Assembly: GCA_009760855.2 (NCBI GenBank)
Contig: WPIO01000018.1
Span: 5,359,001 to 5,423,000 of the forward strand
Length of the DNA stretch: 64,000 bases
Direction: 5' to 3'
Source: Cristatella mucedo
Taxonomy: Eukaryota; Bryozoa; Phylactolaemata; Cristatellidae
In this document: positions 25,487 through 46,620 of the stretch, piece by piece
Position numbering within the stretch: the stretch's first letter is position 1
Layout: each line of letters opens with the position of its first letter
Position numbers and translations under genes: made by a program
The notes under the pieces: generated by a model
What the model was told of the DNA's origin: nothing
Database searches by the model: none
Seen by the model: the letters and a program-made list of their open reading frames with translations, nothing else

Positions 25487-26772
25487 CCTCTCTCCTTTCC
25501 GCCCTGCCTCCCCAAACTCTCTATCCTGGCGATGGCTCTGCTCTAGCACTGTTGCTCCTTTCTGGCCTCTTTTTTCTGCGGTTTTGATGTTGTCGTGTGA
25601 TCTTTTAATCTCTATGTCTATCATCGGTGTAATAACTTGCACCAAAGGTTAAACCCTAGCTTCGTCCTACTGCTTGACCTCCGGTCGGCCCCCACTGCTC
25701 GACTTTCTAATGCGAACTGTTTTAAGCATGCGCTTCTCAGTTGTCGCTGCACACCTTGTCTGAGCCGGAGCATCTTTGCTAGCCACTTCTCCGTTATAGC
25801 TTTCGTGCATTAGGTTTCGCACCCTTGCACATCTATTTGGGCACACCCATTGGGGTCATCAATGTGCTGTTCCGTAGCCTAGCGTCTGCACTCCTTCGTG
25901 AGCAACTTTCTTGACATCTCTGCGTGTGAACAGGATGTCCAAACTAGACTTAGCTGTTTTTAGAAATTCACATATGTCTTCACCGTCTGTAATGACTTTG
26001 CCGTCGGCGGAATGTCGATCCGCCGGCTAGGCGGCGAGTTGGCTTCAATGTCATGATATAGAAGCACGAGGCATGGCCGAGGGTGTCTGCCACCGTGGCC
26101 ATATGTAGTCGGCACTGTAGAGTTAGAGTGCTGCTTGCTGCACTAACATATCTGTGGGCTATATATTTATTTGCATCTGATATTCTACCGATACTCTGTG
26201 TAGAAGGCTGCAGAATGCTCTCGTCCTGCAGCCTTCGTTGTGATATTCGATGCTACTGCTTTTCTAGAATGCCATCATGCTCCTTTCGATAAACACTTAT
26301 TTGCCTTTGGAAAGCCTCGCTTTTATATCCCATCGCTTGCTCTAAGTGAGCACCCGGCGGTTCGACCGTCGCCAAACTCGTTCTCTGCAGCAGTTTGACC
26401 GTAGAAAAAGGATCAACCAAACATCCTCCCAGTGTTGAACAGTAAAAGCTACGCTCGCTGTTGTTAGTCGACAGCAAGGATGCTGCTACCGGCCTGTCTT
26501 GTTGTAAAAAGAAAGACGCCGAACATCGGCGGCATGCAAGTGACGACACCACGTGAAATCGCCTCTGCTTTGCTGTCCATTTGAGCATGCAAGCTACGAA
26601 GTCTGTTGGAATGGGCGGTTGTCAATGTGCTCCCTTTTGGGTCTGAGTTAGACTCTCCCAATTTATATATACATATACCCATATGTTGAGATCGTGATGT
26701 GAGAATGCATATCCCAGCCTATGACAGTGTCGAACCTAAATGCTGTCAACCGCCTATGACAGTGCCGAACCT

Positions 26773-27139
26773 AAAGCCGGTTGATCAACGGATACCGAGT
26801 AAAGTTTTTACGCTGACCCACAAGGCTCGCCACGGCTTGGCTCCTTCATTCGTAGCTGAGCAGCTGCACTAGTTTCAGCCCCTCCGTGTCGTCAGGTCCT
26901 GCATGGACGATGAATTAGCTGCTTCGTTCCTCTACTTAAAGACCATTGGCGACAGACGCTTTTGCTTTGCAGTTCCTAGACTGTGGAACTCACATTCACT
27001 GCTTACGCAACGACATCTAACCCCCTGCTGCCGACTATGCACATATTTTCCAGCCGTCCTCATCTGCTACCCCGATGCTACCCACTAGCTCAACTGCCCT
27101 CCTGACTAAGCAAAGTGTCTCACTTTCTCTTTGTCCTGT
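26773..27139 (+). mobile_element. LINE-B C-terminal fragment
   Basis: KARHGLAPSFVAEQLH-type codons and RVVRSCMDDELAASFLYLKT, followed by the diverged 3' UTR. Confidence 0.7.
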
Positions 27140-27178
27140 GGTATGGGGCGGACAGCCTCATCTGCAGTGACGGTTAGT

Positions 27179-27442
27179 TCAGTCACTGATGGCCAACGCT
27201 CTGAACAGGCGTTCTAACGCACGAAAGCGTTCTTCGAACAAGGCGTCGCAATCTTTCGGCAACTTCGTTCCGGGAATCGCACTACACTGCTCGTGCAGGT
27301 CAAGGTAATATAGAAGTCGCTGTAGGTCACTCTCGGAATCCACCACGGGCTCGAAGCCAATCAACTTTCGACACCCGTCTTTTAACCCGGTTCTTCCATT
27401 CTGCTTCCATATTCTCTCCGTTCGCCCTTCGACAGAGCACAC
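27179..27442 (-). CDS. Unidentified open frame, possible terminal exon or pseudogene
   Basis: 88 codons without a real ATG (opens with GTG), containing LIGFEPVVDSESDLQRLLYY, FEERFRALERLFRALAISD. Amphipathic, protein-like composition, outside recognised repeats. Could be the last exon of a minus-strand gene or a remnant. Family not recognised. Confidence 0.22.
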   Translation of the reverse strand: MCSVEGRTERIWKQNGRTGLKDGCRKLIGFEPVVDSESDLQRLLYYLDLHEQCSAIPGTKLPKDCDALFEERFRALERLFRALAISD

Positions 27443-28159
27443 GTTTATAGATAGGCAGTCTATACTTTTTATAGTTCGATTAATCGAAAATTAATCTGAA
27501 AATTAAAAAGAAATCAGATCAGGAATTAATAAAAGCAGATGAAAGTTACGAGCATCAGGTTCCTATGGCGTCTTTCCTTATACTTTGTCCAGATTTCAGC
27601 GGCTCACAGGGGCCGAGAGAGCTGCTCGTGTGCAATTGGTAACCTCTTGCAATAGTCTGTACGCATAGTTTACGTTACTCGGTTACATCAAGCGCACAGG
27701 CTCTGTACTGCATCTGCATTTCCAGCTTAGTAGCAAAGACCTAGGTAAGTAATAATTATTGTGTTCGGATATCAACTGTTTCAATTGGCATTTTAAAAGG
27801 TCCTGATCAACGGTAACATATCAGAAGATTGTTTGAATACGCTTTTGCTACCGCCTGAATCTGAATCGACGTATCTTGCAACCAGTTTCACTTCTTTCTC
27901 GCGCCTGGACTCCTGGAGCGTGCAGGAGACTTCGCAGAAACGGGAAAGCGAAGTATTTACGATAAGGCGAAATAAAGCTTCATAGATAAATGTATATGTA
28001 ATGATAAATATGATAATATGATAAATAGATAAATTTCATAGATAGATGTCTGTTATCAAACAATTATTTCAAGGCCTTTGGCTGCTGTCATATCGACTCC
28101 CTCTGCTTCAGAGCGTGGTGCAGACCGTAGAAGTGCTACGCTCGCACTGCTTTGCAAGC

Positions 28160-28196
28160 CGACTGCACACACACACACACACACGCGCGCGCGCAC
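28160..28196 (+). repeat. (CA)n(CG)n microsatellite
   Basis: Alternating purine-pyrimidine run ACAC..GCGC, a potential Z-DNA former. Confidence 0.85.
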
Positions 28197-28382
28197 ACCT
28201 TGGTCACTTTTTCTACATTTTTATTTTAATTCAATGCACATCGTCTGCATCTTCGTCTCAGCACTGTCCTTATCACTCACTTTCTTCGGATCCATGGCCG
28301 GTAAAACAAAGTTCTGCAGAATGGCTGCAAGCGAAAATGAGAGCACGAAGCTGACGCGTCCACCGCTAATTGCATTAAGTGA

Positions 28383-28564
28383 ATGAGTGAGACACGAGAT
28401 GCTGCGGCCGCAGGTCCTGCATCACGAGTTCACTATGGGGTATCTTAAGCCGGCTCGTAACGCAAGCTTTAGCTTTAAACTCAAAGGAAAAATCGGCCAA
28501 AAGATGGCTCGTATCTCGGAAACTCGTTAGTTCAGACACTCGTAAGTCAGGGTTACACTGTATA
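28383..28564 (-). mobile_element. Possible mariner/pogo-like MITE end
   Basis: Read on the minus strand it starts CAGTGTAACCCTGACTTACG after a TA, resembling Tc1/mariner/pogo ends. The opposite end was not identified. Confidence 0.3.
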
Positions 28565-28597
28565 AATATATGCATGTATGTATGCAAATATAAATGC

Positions 28598-28632
<35 letters not shown>

Positions 28633-28640
28633 AGGCAAGC

Positions 28641-28697
28641 AAGCTTATACTGTTGGCTATCGCCAACTGTATAAGCTTAAACTGGCGATAGCCAACA
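28641..28697. repeat. Nested palindrome with two mutually exclusive hairpins
   Basis: 28641-28657 pairs with 28662-28678 (one mismatch, loop TATC). 28651-28664 pairs perfectly with 28684-28697. The arms overlap, so only one hairpin can form at a time. It follows an (AT)n run. Confidence 0.8.
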
Positions 28698-28889
28698 ACA
28701 ATCAATCATTCCCGCGATAAACAGAAACTGCGAATAAACTCTGTGCGGTAAACATAAATTCTGGGGTTGACTTAGTCCGGCCTTGACCTCGATGCTTATC
28801 TACATTCATTCGATCGCGTTTGATAGCCGATGAGAGTGCAAAGGCAAAAGCCCGGTAAGCCAAACAAAGCCAAAGTCAGTCAAGTGTAA

Positions 28890-29500
28890 AATGTATTGAA
28901 AAATGTCCTCCTTTTGTAATGACGCAAGCACTATGTGGGTTTTACGTAAGAGAGCTTTTCTGTACCCAACCCGGACCCTAAGCGGCTTTCGGTAAGCAAT
29001 GGGTAGCCAACCGACTTCATCGCACGAAAGAGAGAGTAGCTGAGAAGCATAGGTGAGTCAGCAGAGCAGTTGAGGTGGCGACTAACAGCTCATGACGCCT
29101 GGACGGGATGTGCCGTAGTGAGCAGCGTGGGGGTACATGTCATCGATTTAGAAGTGTAGAAGCGTGGAGTAAGTCTCACAGTCTAAGACTTGCAGAGAGA
29201 AAGAGAGCTTCTTTCGCCACCGGTTTTTAAATGGAGGAATCTAACAGTTAATGTATTGGCCATGGTGGCCCTAACAGCACGACGACGAGGCTGAAACTGT
29301 TTGTGTGCAGAAGTTCGGTCTGAAGGCACCGAGCTGTGGCGCGCTTTGTGAGTCGGCCTAAGAACTTTACTTTGCACCCGTTGAAAAACCGGTAGCCATC
29401 CAAGCTCCTTCAGCAAAGGAGACAAATGGTTAAACCTCTGGTTTGGTTTGAGTATAAATGAAGAACAGCAAATGGCCACGGGCAGATCCTTTGTGATGAC
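28890..29500 (-). mobile_element. LINE-B copy, reverse orientation
   Basis: Reversed UTR (ACTATGTGGGTTTTACGTAA) leads to [20 protein letters not shown] on the minus strand. Confidence 0.72.
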
Positions 29501-30025
29501 TCCACATGTGACTGATCTGGTGGATGAGGACTGATCCCTACATGATACGGAGTGAACACAATTGATTTAAAAGACGCCAGTGTATCGTCCGCCGAACAGA
29601 TCGGTGTTCTCACTCGTTCAGGTAGGATATCTTGAGAATGCTATAATTTTGCTTCTTCAATGACCGCAACTGCATGATTTGATGCAACCGTGATTAATTT
29701 GCCTCAAGCCGGCAAGTGTCACGTGATTAAAACCGCCTCTTTGAGAGGCAATATCCCCGCCAGGTTAGCCCTTGGCTGAGCTCATGGGTTTCCACGTCGA
29801 TCAGGTGCTATTCAGCTGAAATTCACTGCTCTAGTCTTAGCTGCTCGTGGCAGATTGGTTGGGCTGAGCTGTTGAGCTGCTATTTTCTACGAACCTATCT
29901 ATGCGCTCGTCTGGCTGGCGACAATGCTTGCTGCAACCATGCAAAACCGAGTGCAGATACGTCGGCGCTACTTCGTCTCCCTCCAGTATCCTCAGCACAG
30001 ACGCAGGCGCGTATATGCTCTATAC

Positions 30026-30213
30026 CAGTGGGTTCTCAACCTTCCTAATGCAGCAACCCTTTAATACAGTTCCTCGTGTTTTCACGACCCCCAACCATAC
30101 AATTACTGTGTTCGAAATGTGGAAATGCGCGTTTTCCGATGGTCTCAGGCGACCCCTGTGAAAGGGTCGTTTGACCCCCAAAGGGGTCGCTACCCACAGG
30201 TTGAGAACCGCTG
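30026..30213 (-). mobile_element. SPIN-like hAT MITE, complete with target duplication
   Basis: 188 bp with terminal inverted repeats (CAGTGGGTTCTCAACCT and, reversed, CAGCGGTTCTCAACCT). It is flanked by 8-bp direct repeats CTCTATAC and CTCTACAC, the size and shape of a hAT target duplication. The inner GACCCC/GGGGTCG palindromic blocks and the ACTGTATTAAAGGG block match what I recall of SPIN (Space Invaders) non-autonomous elements. No transposase is encoded. Confidence 0.85.
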
Positions 30214-30454
30214 CTCTACACAGACGCTGGCTCTTACGGATTGAGGAAGTAATCGGTAACGCAAAACCCTGAAAAAGTCGAGATCAAATGCTATGCAAAT
30301 CATGCGTGAATAGATTCAGCTCCAGATTCCCACACCCTTTCTGCAATCTGCAGGCGGCACCAGACTTACGCAAACCACTTGATATTGAAAGCCCAGAAAA
30401 AAATCAGCTGGTGAATTCCTAACCACGCCCTTCCTAAAACAGACACAGATTTGC

Positions 30455-30625
30455 AGGCCGAAATAACGCAGGAGGTAAGATGCTTGCCCTCAGTGAGCGC
30501 GGTCTCGGGTTCGAATCGTGCACTGGGTGATCCTTTATTGCCAACTGCAAGTGCTGGCGAGAGCAGTTAAGGCTCTTCTGCTGTTACACAAATAAGGCCA
30601 TTAAATCAGCTACAACTTTTTTTAC
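30455..30625 (+). mobile_element. SINE-B copy
   Basis: GGGTTCGAATCGTGCACTGG, GATCCTTTATTGCCAACTGC, AGTTAAGGCTCTTCTGCTG and CATTAAATCAGCTAC follow the family order. Confidence 0.75.
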
Positions 30626-32138
30626 GCAGCATTAAACTCAACGCAGAACCACTTTTATCTGAAACATTCTGAATCAGGGGACTCACATCGGAGTTCACAG
30701 GAAACGGTCAGATAATACCGTATTTTACTGTGTATAATCCACCTTTTTCAAAATATTGGGGTCAGGGGAGGGGGGAGGGGGCTTATAAGTGGGAGGTTAC
30801 TTTTTGTTTCTTTTTTATTGAGCTAAGCAGCGTACCTGCCGACGACAATAATGATCGCGGGAGTTTTAACCAAATTTCAAGCCTGTGACATGAATGAGCT
30901 GGAAAGGATCAAAAAAAAATCAGCCGGTGAATTCCTATTCCTATTTCCTATTCCTTTTTGGGAGGGAGGGAATGCCGCGTGGGAAGATGATCCAAAACGT
31001 GGCTTCCCGTGGCTACGTCTACAGCCTTCAGCTGGTGAACAACCATCGACCAAGTGACGAAGGCATGGTGACGAATGCATTGGCACGTGATTTGTCGATT
31101 TCATCGTTCGGCCTCCTCAACACGATACTAAGCGCGTGCACCTGACCCATAGAGCTCAACTATTTAGTGCATGCACAACACAATACTAGGCCGAAATATT
31201 CACGCGCCCTGAGAATAGGGATATGAACTCAAATATGCATGAACTGCTAGCCAACAAAATCTTACTAGAAAGTAGGAGGCGCGTGGGACAAAAGGGTTTA
31301 AAGCAAGCTGCTATTTTGAGAATACATAGTTATAGGCCTGACGTGCTTCGAAACGATGCAAGACTTGGATGACGAGGTAGACAAAATTCAACAGCCAAGA
31401 ATTCTACAACTATGTCTTACGCGTGAACTCTCTCGGTCTACCAAATGCGTGTACTAATTTGAACTAAATTCTTATAATCACGACGAAAAAGCTTGTAATA
31501 CACGCAGTCACCGTGATTTTTACATCTCAGGTAAATCTGCCGAGACTTCTGAGGTAATGTTTTACACGGTTTCCTTGCTGTTTTTCTTTTTTTTTACATG
31601 GACACATGGTTGGCTATTTTTCGCTCTAATTGCACCATCGATTGTTTGCACATTGTAGAATTAAGTCCGGCCTGCGGTTTGGTTTTTCTCATCTAGCAGA
31701 GGAGGCTAACAAAAGTGGCAGCAAAAGTGGCATACTTTTCTACATTAATTGTTATCTCATTTTAATTCTACATATAGTAGCATTTGTTTGCTTTGACTTG
31801 AGAATACTTTGCAATGTTTGAGATTTTCGCTCATTCCCAGGATTCGTGGATTTTTCGGGCCAGCATTACATATCTAGCAATCTGTCTGCGGCTATTTTAA
31901 AACGAGGATGCTGGGATATGCTTCCGGCCGTGAGACGATCGCTCATTAGAAAACTAAACTATTGATCTCACATTCACTGGGTCAGTAATGCCCAACATTT
32001 GAAATTAATTTTCGCTGCTTGGTACGGAGTAGGAAGAGAAAAATAGCCTCTGCTGGATCAGTAGTAGCAACCGTCAAAGACCATCAATACGTCTTGGAGG
32101 GCCGCCAATATCTGAAAGATCAAGAGATCGAGAGAACG

Positions 32139-32206
<68 letters not shown>

Positions 32207-32395
32207 GATCGAGAGATAAGAGAGAGAGAGAGAGGGGGAGAGAGAGAGAGCGCGCGGGAGAGAGCGAGAGAGAGAGAGAGAGAGAGAGCGGGAGAGAGCG
32301 ACAGCGAAACAGAGGGCGGGGAAGATCGAGAGAAAAAGACAAGGAGAGAGAGAGAGAGCGAAAGAGCAAGTGTGAGAGTGAGCCAGAGAGGTAGT
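32139..32395 (+). repeat. (GA)n microsatellite with degraded flank
   Basis: Perfect run to 32202, then imperfect GAGAGCG variants to 32395. Confidence 0.93.
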
Positions 32396-33592
32396 GTAGT
32401 TTAGTTATCGTCGCACACAGCAACAGAACGCCAGCCGACGATCGACACCACCGATTTCTTTCACTACACACTGGAGAAGAGGGAAGCACTGATCGCCCCT
32501 CTCGTCCACTGGAGTGCCTGCAACTCCAATGTCACAACAGTCACTGACAGCACACCCCGACCCCATACCACATCGAGTGTCGCATCCCACTCATACAAGG
32601 ATTAGGGGCGGTGCCATTATTTAAACGAAACCACAGCTAGCGAGCGACGGAGAGCCAGCAAGAGATAGTAAGGGAGACTGCACAAGTCTAATAGGCCAGC
32701 GATTGACATCGTGTTCATCATAGTCATCTACTGATTATTGTCATTTGCCTGAGGCGAAATTTCTTTGACGTACGGGGCTCTATTCACCATAAGCTCACAT
32801 CTCCTCAGCCTGGTCGTGGGCTGGCACAGCTCTTCTTACAAAAGCCACGTAATAACCAGGCTTGTAATACCAGGCACATGACTATCCCTAGGCAAATGGC
32901 GGTCACACGAATACTTCTCTTTCAGCATAACCTCACTTAATTTAACAAGTATAGAAAATAATCAAGGCGGTACGCATACTAATGGGTTCGATTGCATTTC
33001 TTATCTCGCTGGCACTATTGTTTGATCTGATCTGTCCTCTGCTCATAATTCGCTCCAGCTATAGCCGATGCCACTATGACTTGCTTGAGCAGACTTGGAG
33101 GTCTGGTTCTTTATACCTTTGTACCGGCACTTATGCATCGATATACTGCATCTGGTGCCGGGATCATGTCAGAATGTCAAAAGCTGCTGCTTGTGTCACA
33201 GGGCTAGAGGCACAGGAAATCTCCAAGGCCACTGCCCGTGTCACAAGGCTAGAGTCACAGGATGCTGCGCGAGTACGGTCCAACGTGTCCAACGGCTTAT
33301 CGTCACGTTAAGAAACACAAATCTGCACTAGTTTTGCAGGCACTCGTACCGGATAGAGCAAAGATGAATAAGAACAGAAAAAAGAATAGAATATAGAAAT
33401 GAAAAGAAGAATACCGGATAGAGCAAAGATGTTGGCCAACAGATCTGCTAAAGATCCAAAGAGGCAAAGATTATCTTGCTAGAAAAAAGTCTTGATTTAC
33501 TTTCCGACAAAATAAAACGGCTATATTTTCCAGTCGGTCGTCACTTTAGCAGCCTGCGTAACAGTGGCACAATGTAGCTCCAATATGGTCGA

Positions 33593-33598
33593 TTTATT
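33593..33598 (-). terminator. Possible ALKBH7 polyadenylation signal
   Basis: AATAAA on the minus strand, about 380 nt after the ALKBH7 stop. It is the first hexamer of this kind that I see downstream on that strand. Position only; no transcript evidence. Confidence 0.35.
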
Positions 33599-33977
33599 GG
33601 AGGGAACACTCGTGGCAGCCATCAGGCAGAGGCAACCAGATGAGCTCCTATTAGCTTGCACTTCCCCCAGCACAAGTGGTTCAAACAAAAACGCCCAAGC
33701 ACAGGCAGCCGGCGTTCGCAGGTTCGTCCTCCTCCTAGTGCACACGAACAGCGCTACTCCACTGGAACGGCTCAGCATCGGTGCATCCGGCGCGGCAGAT
33801 CTGGCACAGCTGATCAGGCACGGCAGATGAGGCACGGCTGGTCAGAAACGACAAGTCCAGCACGGACGATCAGGTGACTCGGGCCGAGTTGAGCTGCAGC
33901 TGCCACTCGCTGGCTAGTCGTGGAAAGACCCGGGGCAGTTTCTTCTTTCTAACAGCTAGGCGTGTCAGTGCTGGCCT

Positions 33978-43005
<9,028 letters not shown>

Positions 43006-43504
43006 ACTCGGCTCTCCGCCTCCCAGCGCGGGAGACGGGAAAAGTGTGCGTCTCTTGTGCCGAAGGCGCATTCAAGCTTCCGCTTTAGAGCGCTCGCTCT
43101 GCTGGGGTGAGCAGTGGTCTCTGACTCCTGACGCTGTCTGCGTATCGGCAGTCGCTTCTATGGTCCCTTCTCTTATGCATGCTTTGCCGAGGTATTCTTT
43201 TTAAATCAGTATCTAAAACGCAATTGCACGTCTTTGCAACTTTTGAAGAAGCGCTCCGCGACGCTGGCGTCTCTAGCGGCTGAACGGGGATTGAGTAGGG
43301 CTCGTGCGCACACTAGAGGCGCGACGAAGTAGAACGAAGCCCCCCCCCCCCACGAAGCTCGGCTGTATTGTACCGTATGCAGGCAACGCGAGCGAGCGAG
43401 CATGCATACGGATGTAGTAGCCGTCGTGGAAGCAGCTGCGGAGCGCCCGTGGAGAAGAGGGAGAGAGAGACGGGAGGATAGCGTCCACGCAGGCCGGTGG
43501 ACAA

Positions 43505-43625
43505 ATAAATATAAATATAATTCATTTATATAGCGCCACAGGAGAACTTAATCTATATTCAGGCGCTTCACATATGCCTCGGGGCTCGAGCCCACGACCT
43601 CAGTAAGACCTCGGTCGGGGCGAAG
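43505..43625 (-). mobile_element. SINE-A copy, 5' truncated
   Basis: TATAGCGCCACAGGAGAACT, GGGCTCGAGCCC and CGGTCGGGGCGA blocks, ending before the A box. It lies upstream of ALKBH7 exon 1. Confidence 0.72.
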
Positions 43626-43854
43626 TAGAAAGTTCCGAGCTGCAGGACTAGCAGGTAACGCGACCACAGCCGACCCGTTGCAATTAAATCCAGCTTAGTC
43701 AGCCGATACTGTCCAACTGCAGCTCCTAATGAGGTGGCACTCAGCGCGCCCGTTGGCTGTACGGAGAGGTGTGAGGCCTGCTGGGGCGGAACGGCATTGC
43801 GGGCGTGGCCACACCCCAGAGTGCTACCCAAGCCTGGGCGATTGACACGCCCTG

Positions 43855-45165
43855 TACTTTGCTTTGATCCATCCCAGCCCTCCAGCATGTCGAATTGTCT
43901 CAACTACTCTGCTGCATGTATCGATGACATCCGCACGCGGATGGCAGTAAGTTTTCTTAAATTGAATGATGACAAAACCAACTCACAAGTGTTTTTTGAC
44001 ACTGGCTCCGGCAGCGGCTGTTCTAGTGGGAGTCTCACGGAGACACAGCGGGCGCGCGGGCGAAGTAAACGAGACTCTGCTTTATTACTCCCAACGGGCT
44101 CATATATGGAAGCCAAATCAATCGCAGCAAATGACACGAAATATAATCTGCATTAGTGGCCTGACGCTTCGCTGCTTCAATGGCTTAACTATTGCCCACA
44201 GGTGAGGCGTGTGCACTAGTGTCAGGCGCTTCGCAAATTACAGCAGAAGCGGCAGGCGCACACAGCACTAGTTATAGGCAAACCAAGTGTGATTCAGAAA
44301 TTGGAAATGCTAACGCTCAAAATCGGCTCTGCCAGCATATCTCCGGTTGAACCTGCACGAAATCTAGGTGTCGTGTTCCAAAGTGACCTTTCATCGGACG
44401 ACATATCAGCTCCACAGTCAAGTCTGCCCACTTCTAGGTACATAACATGGCTAAAATTTGGGCTTGTTTAGATAAGGATACCACGTCTAAGTTGGTGCAT
44501 GCATTCGTGACATCCCATCTCGACTTCTGCAACACACTGCTTGCTGGCCTACCAGCATGTGCGATCAGGCGATTGCAGCTGGTGCAAAATTCCGCAGCTA
44601 GGCTTGTCTGTCGTGAGCGTCGCAGTTGCCACATTACTCCACTTCTCACTGACCTGCACTGGCTACCAGTCAAGCAACGGATTGCCTTCAAGGTTTTGTC
44701 GCTCACTTTTAGGTCACTTCATTCTTTGGCTCCAGCCTACCTATCAAATCTATTCCCGCACCAGGCTTTGCATCGGACCACCCACTTTTTGAAATGTAAC
44801 TGTTTAACTATACCTCGTGCAAACCTCAAATTCCTTGGAGACAATGCCTTTGGTTCTTATGGTCCCAAAGCGTGAAACTCACTTCCGACCTGCGTCACGA
44901 CATCTCCTGACTTATCCACATTTTAAAAGAAACTAAAAACGTATCTATTTAGGACAGCATTTAGTGGTTCCCTAGCATTCGTCTTGAGTGTGCTTATTCG
45001 TGCTGACTACACTTGCATGCTGACCTCTGCAAGCCATTCTCGTTGTTTATTGACCATGCTATCACTAACCATTCAATCACGCTTCCTTTGCAGCAATTAT
45101 AAAGGGCCTAGAAAGAGATTGAGTTCTCTGAGGGTGCTTTATCATATGTATTATTATTATTGGAA
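43855..45165 (+). mobile_element. LINE-A copy with the 0.29 kb element inserted
   Basis: CFDPSQPSSMSNCLNYSAAC, FLKLNDDKT, [insert], [15 protein letters not shown], then a 142-codon open stretch at 44447-44875 and a tail TTATTATTATT at 45150-45163. Confidence 0.82.
43988..44275 (+). mobile_element. 0.29 kb dispersed element, copy 1 (possible MITE)
   Basis: Shares its whole length, with roughly 20 percent differences by eye, with the reversed sequence at 36505-36795. The ends resemble TAGTGYTGTGKG inverted repeats. It interrupts a LINE-A frame between the ..NDDKT and GKPSVIQK codons. No coding capacity, and no clear target duplication. Confidence 0.6.
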
Positions 45166-45249
45166 ACTTTTGAAGAAGTCTTCCGCGACGCTAGCGTGAC
45201 CGACTTGACAGTGGAGGTAATTTGCCCACATAATGACAAGTTTTGGAAT

Positions 45250-45990
45250 ATTACGTGCTAGATTAAGCAATCTGAAGATTTAGGTCTTTTAACTTTCGGA
45301 AGATCGCAGGTTTTCCCGTAACTAGATAGGCCGGAGCGAGAAGGGATATGCAGGTTAGTGATACACCTTGGAAGTAGATATGCTGCTTGATGCCGAGCCA
45401 GTGCAGGTCGTTGAGAAGTAGTATAGTGTGGCATAGCAGTAGCAACGTTCACCACAGATACGGCTAAGAGTAGAGTTTTTCAACAACTCTGTTGTCTTGT
45501 ACAGGCTGGAAAACATTCGAATAACGAGTTGCAGAGGTCTAGACGGATTGTCACGAATGCCGGCCTTTTATGGCATTCGTATAAAGGTATATAGTATTCT
45601 TGTCAAAGCTGGCCAAAGTCGTTGCAACGGTACATACCTGAAAGTCGTCAGGCAGGTATCACTGTGGAGCTCATCTAGTCATCTTGTGAGAGGTCAGTTT
45701 GGAACACGACTACCGGATTTCGTGCAGACGCTAAAGCAGATACGTTGGCCGAGCTCGTAAGGGCTGTGCTTTATTTTTTTTAATATAGCTAATTTGGAAA
45801 GAGCTGGAAAGTTTTGAAATGTTGCCATTAGATTGTGTCTACCATCGGTCACTGCCATTGAAGTGTGAATATCAGCACTGTACAATGCTATAGAAGCTAA
45901 TGAGGTATAGTCTAGAGTTTGACTTGCTGGGAGGGATCAAAGCGCAGGTGCGTGATCGACTAATAACAAAAACCTCTATTGCTTAAATTG
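45250..45990 (-). mobile_element. LINE-A decayed reversed copy
   Basis: Minus-strand LLLNDLHWLGIKQHIYFQGV and ISLLAPAYL. Toward 45720, reversed codons of the SARNLGVVFQ.D region. Confidence 0.6.
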
Positions 45991-46491
45991 CCTCCGGAGT
46001 TTGTTGCACTAGGAATTTAATGCCAATACTGAAATGCCCTTGGCTATTTCCGCACGGTAAGCACCAATTTGAAATGACCCAGTCACGCTGTGGGCCTGTG
46101 CGTATATTAATTAATTGCTTCATAATGAATCGGCTTCCTTTCGAAATTAGTCCTACTCTGAAGGCTGCTTGGGTCTAATTTGTCCTACTCTGAATGCTGC
46201 CTGGGTCCAACGGCTGATGGTACCATCATGCTACAGGTGCTACGTTTCCTTTTAAATCACGGCTCCACACTAACTTACATAAGTAAAAACATATTGACCA
46301 ATTTAACAACAATTTAAACACGTGTAAATAACGAAACGAAGGGTATTTTCGGTGCAACCATAGCTCGAATGGCTTAAGCTTACACAAGGTCGACTCCACC
46401 AAAGTTCGACAAATCAAAGAAGGCTTCCAAAGTGCGACTCGACATCTAGAAGCTCTCGGAAAGAACCGGCAGCAGAACCTCCAGGGCAATT

Positions 46492-46620
46492 ATGAAATTA
46501 TCGGACATAGAACAAATCGTCGTGTTTGATCCATCGGCAAAATACGAGCTTCTCGATAACCCGAAACTAGTTTCGCCGGCTACCGCCAGTGTTCTTCGTC
46601 GTTTGTTGGTACAGGCTTGA
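46492..46620 (+). CDS. Small unidentified ORF, 42 codons
   Basis: ATG to TGA encoding MKLSDIEQIVVFDPSAKYEL, LDNPKLVSPATASVLRRLLVQA. The composition looks like a real protein start and no repeat was recognised in it. A donor-like GTACAG at 46609 would allow a first coding exon, but no following exon was found before TECR. Family not recognised. Confidence 0.22.
   Translation: MKLSDIEQIVVFDPSAKYELLDNPKLVSPATASVLRRLLVQA

Noticed and set aside
26253-26588. 111-codon minus-strand frame
   Set aside because: No recognisable motif, no supporting splice sites and no neighbour exon; probably chance.
30720-30790. Possible DNA transposon end (ATACCGTATTTTACTGTGTA)
   Set aside because: Resembles known transposon termini in feel, but no second end or target duplication could be found.
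33564-33830. Open frames on both strands near the ALKBH7 3' end
   Set aside because: They fall in the presumed ALKBH7 3' UTR and downstream DNA and show no recognisable domain.
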